Below are positions 1 through 9,629 of a stretch of DNA of 64,000 nucleotides, in pieces. The DNA is from Undaria pinnatifida (Eukaryota; Sar; Phaeophyceae; Laminariales; Alariaceae). The notes below the pieces were generated by a model that ran no database searches, was not told the origin of the DNA, and saw only the letters and a program-made list of their open reading frames with translations. The stretch lies in NCBI GenBank assembly GCA_012845835.1, contig JABAKD010000025.1, forward strand, positions 5,278,319-5,342,318. The letters are read 5' to 3'. A program made the position numbers and the translations under genes. How positions within the stretch are numbered: position 1 is the first letter of the stretch; every line of letters begins with the position of its first letter.

Positions 1-580
1 AGCGGCGAGAGGGAGAAGGGGGGGCGGGGGAAGGGGGGAGGGGAGAAGGGAGGGGGGGACGGGAGGGGGGAAGGGGGGGCGTCCTGCCCAAGAGATTGAA
101 GTTTGGGTCTGACCATCACCGTCTTGACGTTTGTGGGTCTTCCAATGGCCGTACGAAGCTAATGTGAGGCGGCCGGGACTTCTTCGCCTTGCTGTGTTTT
201 CCCCCCAGTGCCCTTGGTGCACTTGATACCCTCTACAAGATTCCCCTTCGGGATGCGGGTAACGTGAAATCCCGGGGGCGTCGCAAGGCGAAAAGGGAGA
301 CACAGGTAACACACGTATACATATGTTTCCACCTGCAATGGTGTTACGCGTACTTACATAGATGAACCCCACTGCTCTTATTAGAGGAAACGTGTGGCAT
401 GAGCTAGTGCATTGCTCCAAAGAAAGAGTAGTACTCAGCGGGAAGAGTGTATTAGTGGTGGGTGCACGTTGTAGTGATGTTCGCGCAAACGAATTTTTAG
501 TGCCTTTTCCAATTGACTTGAGTATGTCGTGCCTATGCGTAGTGATAGGTACTACGTGTAATAGATATATGTGGTAATCT
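1..580 (+). repeat. dispersed repeat, left copy (family R1)
   Basis: The first 80 bases are almost pure G/A. They are followed by unique-looking sequence and, at about 500-580, a block around the words TCCAATTGACTTG and ATGCGTAGTGATAG. The same order recurs at 59,300-60,340 on the same strand, including the G/A head, the CTTGATACCCTCTA block and the ATCCCGGGGGCGTC block. The two copies differ by many substitutions and by the segments between the shared blocks. I see no convincing coding exon here. The 71-residue frame at 362-577 falls inside the repeat and resembles nothing known to me. Confidence 0.6.
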
Positions 581-612
581 TATTCCGTTTTTGCTGGCAT
601 AGACCGGACGCG

Positions 613-755
613 TAAAATCGGAGAGCAAATAAAATCGAATCAGACATGCCTCCATGCTTTGAGATCCGATAATAAAAGGGATATGATATCGCCCTTCTGA
701 CGCGTTGTTTTCGTCACCGGATCAAAAGATAGAAATGTTGAGGGGACGATAATAC
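613..755 (+). repeat. left direct repeat flanking tyrosine-recombinase relic
   Basis: This block starts near AAAATCGGAGAGCAAATAAA and ends near TTGAGGGGACGAT. It reappears in the same orientation at about 2,261-2,388 with scattered substitutions and small indels. The two blocks bracket the broken recombinase gene, which fits the terminal or split direct repeats of a tyrosine-recombinase transposon. The 510-bp inverted-repeat element starts immediately after this copy. Confidence 0.6.
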
Positions 756-756
756 T

Positions 757-1266
757 CTGAGGATTGTTAAGCTATGTCCTAGTCGACGCAGCGCTCGGCG
801 TACTCGGCAGTCCCAGAGAAGGCGAGCCTGTTCCGGAATGCAGAGGAACTAACGGTTGCATTTCGAATATCCGCTGCCTGCCGCAGCACGTCCTAAACAT
901 TTTGCATGCCTGGTACCGGTGGCAGCGTGGTCGCCAACGAGTTGATCCGGAACACCAGCTCGGCCTGAGAGCCCGCATTGCAGGCCGTTCCATCCGCGGT
1001 CCAGACGCGAGAGGCCTCGCACACGGTACCCGCCCCCAGGCTGCCCTGGGGTACGCAAGGCAGGTCCTTGAACCTGGTGGTCGAAGAGACGAGGGTAGGC
1101 GTAACCACGTCCGGTCGAGGTTCGGGCGGGGCTGCCGCCGTCTGTGCTGCCCGCGGAACTGACGTCGTCACCGGTGAAGCTGCTGCTGCCCCCGTCTGCG
1201 CGGGCCGCCCCCTGGCCGCCGACCGAGTCGTGCGCGTCGACTAGGACATAGCCTAACAATCCTCAG
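757..1266. mobile_element. 510-bp element with 33-bp terminal inverted repeats
   Basis: Bases 757-789 (CTGAGGATTGTTAAGCTATG and onward) and the reverse complement of 1,234-1,266 match at 32 of 33 positions. This defines a compact element with near-perfect inverted ends. The inside is clearly richer in G and C than the A/T-rich flanks and has a 92-codon minus-strand frame (893-1171). No transposase is present, so the element is non-autonomous. I could not find an obvious target-site duplication, so the superfamily is undecided. It lies between the left direct repeat and the recombinase relic, and the right direct repeat (2,261-2,388) has no such insertion. Confidence 0.75.
893..1171 (-). CDS. 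unrecognised 92-residue frame inside the inverted-repeat element
   Basis: I do not recognise this frame. It is proline-, threonine- and alanine-rich at the start. The second half has three cysteines (in LPCVPQG, TVCEASRVW and TACNAGSQ) and ends PPVPGMQNV. The cysteine-containing half looks like a fragment of a folded secreted domain, but that is only an impression. It fills most of the GC-rich core of the 510-bp element, so it may be a captured gene piece. Longer frames also exist on both strands of this GC-rich core, so it may equally be chance. Confidence 0.2.
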   Translation of the reverse strand: MTTSVPRAAQTAAAPPEPRPDVVTPTLVSSTTRFKDLPCVPQGSLGAGTVCEASRVWTADGTACNAGSQAELVFRINSLATTLPPVPGMQNV

Positions 1267-1302
1267 GGTATGAGTCGAATCCTACCTTACATTTGTTAGC
1301 GA

Positions 1303-2083
1303 GGAACAGAAACAGGTGGGCGTCCCCGTGAAGCAGGCAGCACCGATGCTATCGCATACTCTAGCCCAGTTGCTCCAGACCATGCGGGTGCGTGCGCAGC
1401 TCGCGGAATCGTTGTCCCACCGTATCGCAATTACTCGTGACATCGCGTAATTCTCGTTGGCCTTTTACTTCATGAGGCGAGGATTCGACCTCTCTTTCAC
1501 GTTGGCCTCACGGGTCCTCCGACTGCCTGAGTCGGCAGGTTTGGCATTTAACTTCTTTTTCGGGAAAAACATTGCGGAAGTCGGTACAAGCAGTGATGGT
1601 CTTGGCAGACGCAGAAAATCCGCAGACGTGCGCATTTCGAGGGGTTACCGAGTACATCTCTGCGGCTCTTGCGATTGGTTGGGATTTAACCGCGGGATAC
1701 TCGTTCCCCGTGGCGGAATGTAACGGTGAGAGGGGATCAGTGGCGATCACTGCACCCCGCATGACGGCCGCGGTGCAGGCACATCTACGCGCAAGAGGGT
1801 TGTCCGACCATTTCACGATGCACTCGTTTAAAGTAGGCGGATCGCTTAGCAAGTCGCTCGCAGGTACGGCGGTTGACGAGGTAATGAAGATCGGAGGTTG
1901 GAAGACCGAGCGCGTCGCACGGTATTACATTCACCAACTACCAGCGCGGAAGCGAATTCAAAGGGGAAAGAAAAACGCGACGGGGGTTCTCAGCGGGTGC
2001 GGGACAATAGCTACGCGATAGCCATGGACGTCCTTTTGTCCCAAGCGTTTCAGGACGATTTTGCCGCGTGTAAGCAGCGGTAA
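1303..2083 (+). pseudogene. tyrosine-recombinase (crypton/DIRS-like) transposase relic
   Basis: The translation reads as the C-terminal catalytic part of a tyrosine recombinase. It starts around EEQKQVGVPVKQ, passes MRRGFDLS (the first catalytic arginine region) and reaches the HSFKVGGSLSKSLAG, MKIGGWKTE and ARYYI blocks with the candidate nucleophile tyrosine. It is broken in two ways. A TAA interrupts the frame at about 1,448-1,450 (after RDIA), and a frameshift near 1,990-2,010 puts the tail, ending FAACKQR at 2,083, in another frame. In the HSF-R-VGG box the usual catalytic arginine reads as lysine. Family assignment rests on these motifs. The exact clade (crypton, Ngaro or DIRS) cannot be decided without the rest of the element. 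Confidence 0.8.
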
Positions 2084-2202
2084 GCGAGATATGCCGTAAG
2101 TATGGGTGAGATGATACGCGACCTAGCCCAAAAGTCCACAATGATCACCGCCAACGGCACAAGAAAGCATCGGCAGGATCATGGGCGGGGGCAGGAGGTC
2201 TC

Positions 2203-2603
2203 ATCTAATCCAATACATACATTAAATGACAAGCGAAGGAGCAGAAGAATACTACAGTAAAATCGGAGAGCAAATAAAATCGAATCAGACATGCTTCCAT
2301 GGTTTGAGATCCGATAATAAAAAGGGACTTCTGACGCATTGTTTTCGTCACCGGACCAAAAGCGAGAAAAATTGAGGGGACGATGCATAATCTGACCATC
2401 CCTCCCACCCAGCTTGGCAAAAGTAGTGTCTTTAGGTACAACCTTTGCGAATAGGGATTTACGATACCGTACTAAGCTCGGGATTGTGAGCGTAGTGCGG
2501 GCGTTTATCCCGGGCGAGGATCTCTTGCTTGCGGCCGGAGGCCTCCTCTAATCCAATACTTACATTGAATGGCAAGCGAAGGAGCAGAAGAATACCACAG
2601 TAA
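2203..2603 (+). repeat. right-end repeats of the recombinase element
   Basis: About 2,261-2,388 is the second copy of the direct repeat seen at 613-755. A further block at 2,203-2,262 (CTAATCCAATACATACATT through GCAGAAGAATACTACAGTAA) recurs at 2,543-2,603. The arrangement B-A-(spacer)-B at the right end and A at the left end resembles the split direct repeats of tyrosine-recombinase retroelements, but no reverse transcriptase is visible. Confidence 0.5.
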
Positions 2604-2619
2604 CTTATTACGTGCGTAG

Positions 2620-2988
2620 TGTTTTCCTTGGTTCGTTTTCTACTTATCTCGTTCTTTATTTTCTTCCTTGCGACTACCTGTAGTTCCTGTTTTCCTCTCG
2701 TCGGACTTGTACATTGGTTGGATTCCCTGCGTGGCATGCGGGGTAGTCGGTTTTCAGATGCGAGTCTTGAGACGTATGTACAAGCATGGGCCTGGCACGC
2801 ACGCAGGCTGACTTCCGATTTCATTTGTTCATTTTTTGGCGGATGCATGAATTGCTTCGGCTATGAGGGTACCACTTTTGGTTTGCTCGTGTTTTTTCCT
2901 GAGGTGTTATTCCACTCCAGAGTGACTGGAGCCTGTCCTGTGACCACGGACTTGATTGTGCGAGTTAATGTGAGCACAACAACAACAA
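2620..2988 (+). repeat. dispersed repeat copy (family A, AAC-tailed)
   Basis: Homologous to 59,890-60,156 on the same strand and, for the last ~120 bases, to 39,617-39,745 on the minus strand. The 3' part holds a small palindrome (CTCCAG-TGA-CTGGAG type) and the words TGTGACCACGGACTTGA and GTTAATGTGAG. It ends in ACAACAACAACAA. A short simple tail at a constant end is typical of a retroposon. The 167-residue frame over this segment has no recognisable domain, and I do not call it a gene. Confidence 0.55.
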
Positions 2989-3659
2989 GGTACCTAGTGG
3001 CACCTTGGCATGTACGATACTTGAGACCAGGTATGCGCCTCAAAACGTCGGCTGTGAGCTGTGATTGCTTAATCGCACATATGATACCAGGTAGCAATGT
3101 CATACATCAAGTGATATATTGAACAACAAAAACTGAGCAAAATAAACACGTCGCCGTCAATTCTACATAAATAAATCCGGATTCCAAAAATTAACATTAT
3201 AAGCAACCGAGACGATGCCACAGGTGCGTCCAGCAATCGGAACCGGTTTGGGTGAAATGAGAGAAAACCGCCGTACACCCCCAACTAAATTACCGCGCCG
3301 ACCTCCTCGAAAATCGGGCATATATATAAACATACTTATAGATATCTTTCTGCTGAAAGTGCTCGGTTAGTGCGCCCCTGGCATTTCCGGGGGTCCCACT
3401 TCGACACCCCCTCCGTGTTTTACTTGCGGAACGGTCCAGCTTTTCTTCTTCTTGGCTTTCAGCTGCTTCCTGCCAATTTGGTTTTTCTGCCTACACGATT
3501 TTGAACCTTTCGCAATTTTTTCTTCCTTTTTGTTTAGTAAGTTGAACTTCCTACCATTTGCCGCTAATTTACCGCCTGAGCATTACTTGCGGAACGGTTC
3601 AGCTTTAGCTTTTCTTTGATTTCCACCATTTGTTTTGTACTTGCACGAAGTTTCATCAG
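2989..3659. other. no gene seen
   Basis: Nothing coding is recognised. The words ACTTGCGGAACGGTCCAGC and TTGCGGAACGGTTCAGC recur at 3,424 and 3,588, and a related copy lies at 6,129, so this is old repeat debris. Confidence 0.4.
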
Positions 3660-4100
3660 CTGAGATCTCGCCCAGCACCCCACCGCAGCGCTATAGCTCA
3701 GCAGCGCGGCGCCGTGCAGTGCCGTGCCCTGCGATGCCCTGCCGTGCCCTGCAGCTCAGTTCAGCAGCACACCGCAGCGCCAGCTCAGCAGATCGCAGCG
3801 CCGTGTGCTTTGCCGTGCTTTGCCGTGCTTTGCCATGCTGCGTGCTTTGCTGTGCTTTTACTAGTTCGTACATACATGCCAGTAGCATTCGAAGTATCAT
3901 ACCACGTACCCGTACTATTAATACTACATACGCCAAGTGTGTTTGTACATATTACGTTGTTGGATCACAAACAATGCACCCCCAGCTCAGGTCCGCCCGG
4001 CTATATATAGCTCAGCAGTGCAGCTCAGCGCAGTGCGGTGCCGTGCCTTGCCCTTCGTTTTGCGGTGCTGTGTCGTGCGGCGCTGTGCGTTCTTGTGAAC
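3660..4100 (+). repeat. GC-rich CAGCGC/CCGTGC tandem array
   Basis: Imperfect short-period repetition of CAGCTCAGCAGCGCAGCGCC and GTGCCGTGCCCTGC type words, with interruptions at about 3,860-4,005. Similar blocks lie at 6,250-6,640 and 6,740-6,830. The cysteine/alanine-rich frames over it are low-complexity artefacts. Confidence 0.6.
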
Positions 4101-4149
4101 ATACAGTAGTAGTACCAGGTATGATACAGGTACCAGGTTTACGTCCGCA

Positions 4150-4915
4150 TTGTGTACTTGTCTTTTTGCTTTCTTCAGTTGATTGCCCTCTCTCGGTCCC
4201 CATGCCCCCCCCCCCCCCCGCCCGTAAATAGCACACGTACTGCCGTTCAGAACGTGACATCAACAAGCACACAGCACAGCGCAGGGCAATTAGCTCTGCA
4301 CAAGCACCTCTTGGCATTGTTATATATTCGCTATTCGCACCAAATAATCACGGGCATCTTCTTCCTGCCCCCTTTACATATGTTTGAGTTGCATTCTTCC
4401 GTGCGCGAGCGTAGCGGGCGGCGGAGTCCTGTACTTTTTTTAGAACCACACAGAGTACCACCAGGTATTAGGCAAAGTACCAGGTACCAGATAACCGGCA
4501 GTACGTGCGTGTACTTGTCTTTTATGTTTTCGTCGTTGATTTTGTTCTCCATCTCGGTCCTCTTCGCAATTTTTTCTTCGAAAATTACACCCGTACTACT
4601 GCCGATCAGAACGTGACATCGCCAACAAACAGCACAGCACAGACATGGCAATCAGCTCCGCACAAGCAGCTCTTGGTATTATCGAATCGCTAGTTGCACT
4701 ATATCCTGGGCCTCTTCTCTCTGCTCCCTTCACATTTAGTTGAAATCTTTCTTGCGCGAGCGTAGCGGACGGTGTCAGCCGCCCGCGGAGCGGAGCCGTT
4801 GTATATATTACAAGGACACACGGCTGTGTGCTGCCCCTGCATACTGATTTTGTGACAGCACACACGCCACGCACACATCCCTGGTGCATATAGAAGGGCA
4901 CATACATACAACTAC
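4150..4915 (+). repeat. dispersed repeat (family D), two tandem partial copies
   Basis: The order TGTCTTTTTGCTTTCTTCAG, TCTCGGTCC, CGTTCAGAACGTGACATC, CAGGGCAATTAGCTCTGC, CGCGAGCGTAGCGG occurs at 4,150-4,440 and again at 4,510-4,800, and a third time at 6,895-7,175. The 3' continuation (GACAGCACACACGCCACG at 4,850) matches 61,610-61,640. Non-coding as far as I can see. Confidence 0.6.
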
Positions 4916-5262
4916 TTACAAATATCGATCTCCTGAGAGGCCCTGAGAGGCCTCCATTTTTTTTTCGCTTTCCACACTAACTTTAAGACATTCTCCTCTC
5001 CGGACGGCTGAGCGGGCTCAGATGCCTGAAACAGTGCTTTTCAGCGCTTTTATCTTATTTTCTCAATATTCAAGTGTGAAAGTTCTTTTTCACAACTACT
5101 TACAAATATCCATCTCTTGAGAACAACTACTTACAAATATCGATCTCCTGAGAGGCCCTGAGAGGCCTCCTTTTTTTTCGCTTTCCCCACTAATTTCAAA
5201 GACATTCTCCTCTCCGGACGGCTAAGCGGGCTCGGATGCCTGAAACAGCGCTTCTCAGACCG
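4909..5262 (+). repeat. ~215-bp tandem duplication
   Basis: The block CAACTACTTACAAATATCGA through CCTGAAACAG at 4,909-5,040 is repeated at 5,122-5,250. A short partial third copy of the first 20 bases is at 5,092. The two long copies are about 90% alike by eye. Confidence 0.7.
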
Positions 5263-6249
5263 GTGACAATGGAAGGCCAAAATATTGGATTTCCCGAAGA
5301 TCCCAGCCAAACTGTGCCTGAACGGTCGCTTATGGATCCAATTTGGTATTTTTTTTTTGAAACTTTCCAGAATTTTGGAAGAAAACGATTTCTCACGGCG
5401 ATCTTGGCCAACATCGGCCTGAGAAATTCTCAAGCAGATCTTGGATTAGACGCGGCGCAATTTCGTGTTCTCCACACACTTCGTTCGACGAAATCAACGA
5501 CAGCATCATGAACTCTGAACGTGGCGAGCTCGTTACGGGCTCCGACCCCCCCTTGGTGTACAGCGCTCACTCTCCGGCGGGTGATTTGTGGCGGGCGCAG
5601 ACCAGGCTTCTGTTAAAAACACATTTGGCGGCTGGTGTGTAGAAAACTGAGACAAAAACTCTCTATCGTCTCCCAACGGCGAAACACAGAATTTTGAGAG
5701 AATGTGACGGAAGACCACAGGACAACATAAGCAATCTCTCACGCCCGAGGGTATGGACCGAGATGAACTCTTGAGCGCTGTCACCTACACTCATGTGGCC
5801 TCGTGCGGGACGACGAGGAGTGGCTATGGGTCGTCTCCATCTCAAGATCGAAGGTCAATCGTGTTTGGTGGGCAGCGTTGGTCAAGGCTTGATGAAACAT
5901 AGACAATTGACCTGTTGGACCGCATGACCAGAAAATAGCCAGAAAAAAAAATTTCATGTAATTTTTTCCCCGTAGCGACGTTACCCGGAATCTTTCAGCA
6001 AATAACCCCCCAAAAAGTGTGCAAACTTTTTGGCCAAACTATCGGCTCAAGTCCAGAACTCCTGTTTTTTGGAAATGTGTTTTTGGGGAATACCACGTAC
6101 TACCTTGACACCGCCTCCTCTCGGAACCTGCGGAACGGTCCAGCTTTTCTTTGATATCTTCCTTCGCTTTTTTTTGTCGTTCCACGAAGCTTTCATCATA
6201 GATAACATATAATACAAGAAGAGGTCTCACTCTGATGATCTCAGGTTGG
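5263..6249. other. no gene seen
   Basis: Short frames exist on both strands (for example 5,236-5,511 plus and 5,533-5,784 minus), but none has a recognisable domain, splice-consistent neighbour or low-complexity signature. I see no feature I can support. Confidence 0.3.
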
Positions 6250-7440
6250 CTCATCACATCATCGGCTCAGCTCCGCCCAGCAGCGCACAGCCGCGCTAGC
6301 TCAGCAGCGTATCGCTAGTTCAGAAGCGCAGCGTCGTGCAGTGCCGTTCCCTGGCGTGCCGTGGTGTGCACTGCCGTGCGGTGCAGTACTGCTGTGCGAT
6401 GCTGTGCAGTGTTGTGCGGTGCTGTGCCGTGTTGTGCCGTGGTGAGTTCATGTCATACCAGAGGTCTAATCTCGGTTTAGCTTGGCGCATCATCAACTCG
6501 GCTCCGCTCAGCATAGCGCACCGCAGCGCCATCGAGTGCCGCGCGGGGCCGCGCCCTGCCGTTCCCTGCCCGTGCCATACCGTGCGGTGCGATTCTGCAG
6601 TGCGGTGTTGTGCCGTGCTGCGTGCTTTTTGCTGTACTATTGATTCCCTACATGCCAAGTATCATTCGAAGTGTCATACCACCGGTACTACTGCTGTACG
6701 TACCAGGTGCTATATGTTGAATAACAACAAAATGCTCTCACAGCTCAGCTCAGTCCAGCTATAGCGCAGCAGCGCAGCGCCGTGCAATGCCGTACGGTGC
6801 TGTGCCGTGCTGCGCTGTGCTTTCTTTCGAACATACAGCAGTACTAGTAATAGGTATCATGCGATACTGTACCAACCGGTATGTGCGTAGGTGGGTACTC
6901 GTCTTTTTTTCGCTTTCTTCATTATTTGATTGTCCTCTCTCGGTTCTCCTTTTTTTCCCGAAACTTGGCACCCACCGTACTGGCGATCAGAACTTGACAT
7001 CGCCAACAAGCACACACAGCACAGGGCAATAAGTTCTGCGTATAAAGCAGCTCTTGGCATTATCAAATCGCTAGATGCACCAAATCATGGGCCTCTTGTT
7101 TCTGTCGCCTTCACATTTAGTTGTATTCTTCCTTGCGCGAGCGTAGCGGGCGTCGTCAGCCGCACGCGGAGCAGAGCCCTTGTACATACATACGCATACG
7201 TGCACACAGAAGTACCGTGTATGGTTGTCACAAGAAAGCTCATAGCGCGGCTACTGTTGCACCGTGACTGCCACAAGTACTGAGCCTAGAGGGTCATTAG
7301 TAGTGCAACAGCACAGCAGCAGCAGCAGAGCGACAAAAAACACTACCGTGGTCGAACTCGAGTATAGAAGGGCTTACTCGCAGTAGCTTCTGTCGATCGA
7401 CATTTTTTCGTCTACTTTCCGAGGGTTCGATTCCCACCTT
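6250..7440 (+). repeat. GC-rich array followed by family D repeat copy
   Basis: 6,250-6,640 and 6,740-6,830 hold the same CAGCGC/CCGTGC array as 3,660-4,100. From 6,890 the family D order seen at 4,150 repeats. At 7,195-7,440 it continues into a block (GTACTGAGCCTAGAGGG, CTCGAGTATAGAAGGG, GTAGCTTCTGTCGATCGACA) that matches 61,640-61,890. The copy ends with GGGTTCGATTCCC, a perfect tRNA-type B-box word. This may mean that family D is a composite SINE-like unit. Confidence 0.55.
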
Positions 7441-7550
7441 CATCCCAAAATCTACAAAAGAAGGGAAATTGTCTTTGAATATGCGCGGGGGGTGAGGTAA
7501 CTCATCATTTCCGAAAGGCAAACACATAAAAAACAGGTATAAACAGGTAT

Positions 7551-7739
7551 ACAGTAGGGGTTCCCCAATAAGGCGGTCTGCGTAAGGCGGTACCCCGATA
7601 CAAGGCGGTCAAAATCGCTTGCCGCGACTCGAATTGCACTCAGAACCTGGAATATGTAAGGGGGCTTCCCCCTATAAGGCAGTCATATTCCTCTGGCACA
7701 CCACAGCCTTACTGGGGCACCCCTACTGTTACACTACCA
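7551..7739 (+). mobile_element. 189-bp MITE, copy 1
   Basis: The ends are ACAGTAGGGGTTCCCC and GGGGCACCCCTACTGT, an inverted pair with one mismatch in 16. The interior has several AAGGCGGT words. A second copy in opposite orientation is at 11,618-11,798. No coding capacity. The target duplication is not clear; a TA is possible. Confidence 0.75.
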
Positions 7740-8655
7740 GCCATATTTTGTCCTGGCTACTTTTTTCCCTCGTATTAGTACGGCAAGCAGTTTTCCTATT
7801 CATATCGTAGCGTGGTGTGGGAAGTCGGCGTGGTTTGGTCACAAGCCGCATCGATATACGACAAGAGTATCCCGAGTCGGTGGCTCGATCGGCTCTTTTC
7901 TCGCCCTCCGAAAAAAGGCAAAAAAACACTAGTTTTTCGGTCGAACCCCGTTTTTTGGAAGGTGCTTTTTGCGCTTCGTACTGCTCTGTTGTATGGCGGA
8001 ATGGTGAAAGTATTTCAAGATGGTGTATGAGGACTCCGCTGGTGTGTTTATTAGAGTGCCCATCGTATATACTCAGAGAGTATCCCCGGTACCTACCCGA
8101 GTGTGACCTAAAAAAGAGCCCTATTTGAAGCTTGATAGCAAATCTTTGTTTTTTTTTGGCCGTGCCGCCTAACGTCGACCACCCGACTAGAGCCCGAACC
8201 CAAACCCGAACCCGAACCCGTTCGCCTTAGGGTGGCCTGTGCTTGGATGCTGTGGCTTGTGAAGGCTCTAGGTTGAGTCGGCCGCTTTGGATGCTGCGCT
8301 TGGAAAGATTTTCGGCGGGATCGGGACGCTTTTGGCTTGGAAAGACTCTAGGTTGAATGGGCCGCTTAAGATTCCCCTCGCCAACCAGAGTGCGCAAATA
8401 GGTACCTTACTGTGGGAAGATTTAGTATCTGCCTTTTTATACTGCCCCTAAACAGTTAGGCGTGATACCCGGGTTACCCCGAAGTATACCAGGTATGTAG
8501 TATGGAGTAGCTGGTACCCTACTTAACAGGCACTTGGAGTACTCGTGCAGCTAAGGACAAACGCCCATGTGGTGAAAACGGTATCACAGGTGATAGTATG
8601 TCATTCCCACACCAGGCACTTGCGTCAGTGCTGGGTACGCAAACATGTCGACGGT
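7740..8655. other. no gene seen; short telomere-like stretch at 8,196-8,221
   Basis: No supported gene. The words CCCGAACCCAAACCCGAACCC form a short C-rich stretch near 8,196-8,221. It is too short and irregular to be a telomere. Confidence 0.3.
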
Positions 8656-8659
8656 ATAC

Positions 8660-8662
8660 ATT

Positions 8663-8702
<40 letters not shown>

Positions 8703-9037
8703 GGTTGTTGTTGTTGTTGTTTTTGTTGTTTTGTAAGAATCTCTTTCACTCTCCGGCTCAACTCGTAAGAGGTTTTACCCTCAGCTACCTTCGGACAAGC
8801 CGCCGTCACAGGTGTCTTTGTCTCCCTTCTCCCCCTCGGTACATGCCTTCATTTTTCTCGCGCATAGGGTTTAGCATTCCCACTTTTCAGCCTTTTATTC
8901 TCGTCGATTTTCATCGATTTCGCCAACTCACGCTTCCGCTCTTTCGGCCCGTCGATTTGTAAGAAGGATTCCCTTGGACTCGAACCTACGACCTCGACCT
9001 CAATAGTTTCGCTGCATATTATTGGGCCACCGGGAAC
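8660..9037 (-). mobile_element. tRNA-derived SINE, copy 1
   Basis: Read on the minus strand it starts near 9,037 with a tRNA-like head. An A-box-like word (GTGGCCCAATAA) is followed about 40 bases on by GGTTCGAGTCC (8,976-8,986), which fits the B-box consensus exactly, and TTCCC near the start pairs with GGGAA at 8,968-8,972. A body of about 170 bases follows and the element ends in an AAC-rich tail (8,662-8,735, read GTT on the plus strand). The body matches a second copy at 20,808-21,121 in the same orientation. A functional tRNA gene is excluded by the poor anticodon arm. Confidence 0.7.
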
Positions 9038-9557
9038 GCCGGCACATTAATTAAAAGAAATACAAGTGAATCGAGTGTAGTGTATCTGTATACCGGTGAA
9101 TGACGAAAACGAATCGATATCGTTGCTGTTTGGATGTGTCGAAAATTGTGTTTTTTTGTTCAGTTTCTGCGTCTAACATGCGCGAGTATGCCAAGGACTG
9201 GCTGGCAAAATGCGCTCGCTCACATGGACCTGTATACCTCAACACTTTATCGGTCGCTACATCTGTTTTTTTGTTCGGACGGGACGTTTAAGTCTGTTTT
9301 TTGTTTTTCGTGACTGCGAGCTAGATTTCAGGATATGAGCAAATGTGAAAGCATCGCAATGTTCGTCATCGTCGCCGTCATCATCGTCATGTTCATGCTT
9401 ATTGTCGTCGTTGTCATCGGTGTAAATACGCACGTGATTGCTATATAATGCTCCCTGTATGGATAACCCCTTCTGCCCACATGAACTCCCAATATCGCGC
9501 CGCCGTCGTGAACTCGTAAACTCTGGGCCGTGCTTGTCTCGCTTGTTTTTCTCTCAG
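9038..9557. other. likely upstream intron or 5' flank of DUF3054 gene
   Basis: No exon could be recognised between the SINE and the first supported exon at 9,558. The DUF3054 reading frame is open at its 5' end, so at least one further exon, carrying the start codon and any targeting peptide, should lie in or upstream of this stretch. Confidence 0.3.
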
Positions 9558-9629
9558 GACCGCGACCTCGATAGCGTTAGGCTGGACCCATCGACCTTAG
9601 ACGAAGGCGAACAAAAAAGAGTGGAGGGG
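9558..9629 (+). CDS. DUF3054 gene, first visible exon (module 1a)
   Basis: Preceded by a good acceptor (TTGTTTTTCTCTCAG) and followed by GTAAGC. It encodes 24 residues from DRDLDSVR to EQKRVEG, phase 0 on both sides. It matches the end of exon 12560-12643 (L..E...xEG), the first half of a repeated module. Confidence 0.65.

Noticed and set aside
8966-9037. Functional tRNA gene on the minus strand
   Set aside because: B-box and acceptor pairs are present, but the anticodon arm is poor and the sequence continues into a repeat body, so it is a SINE head.
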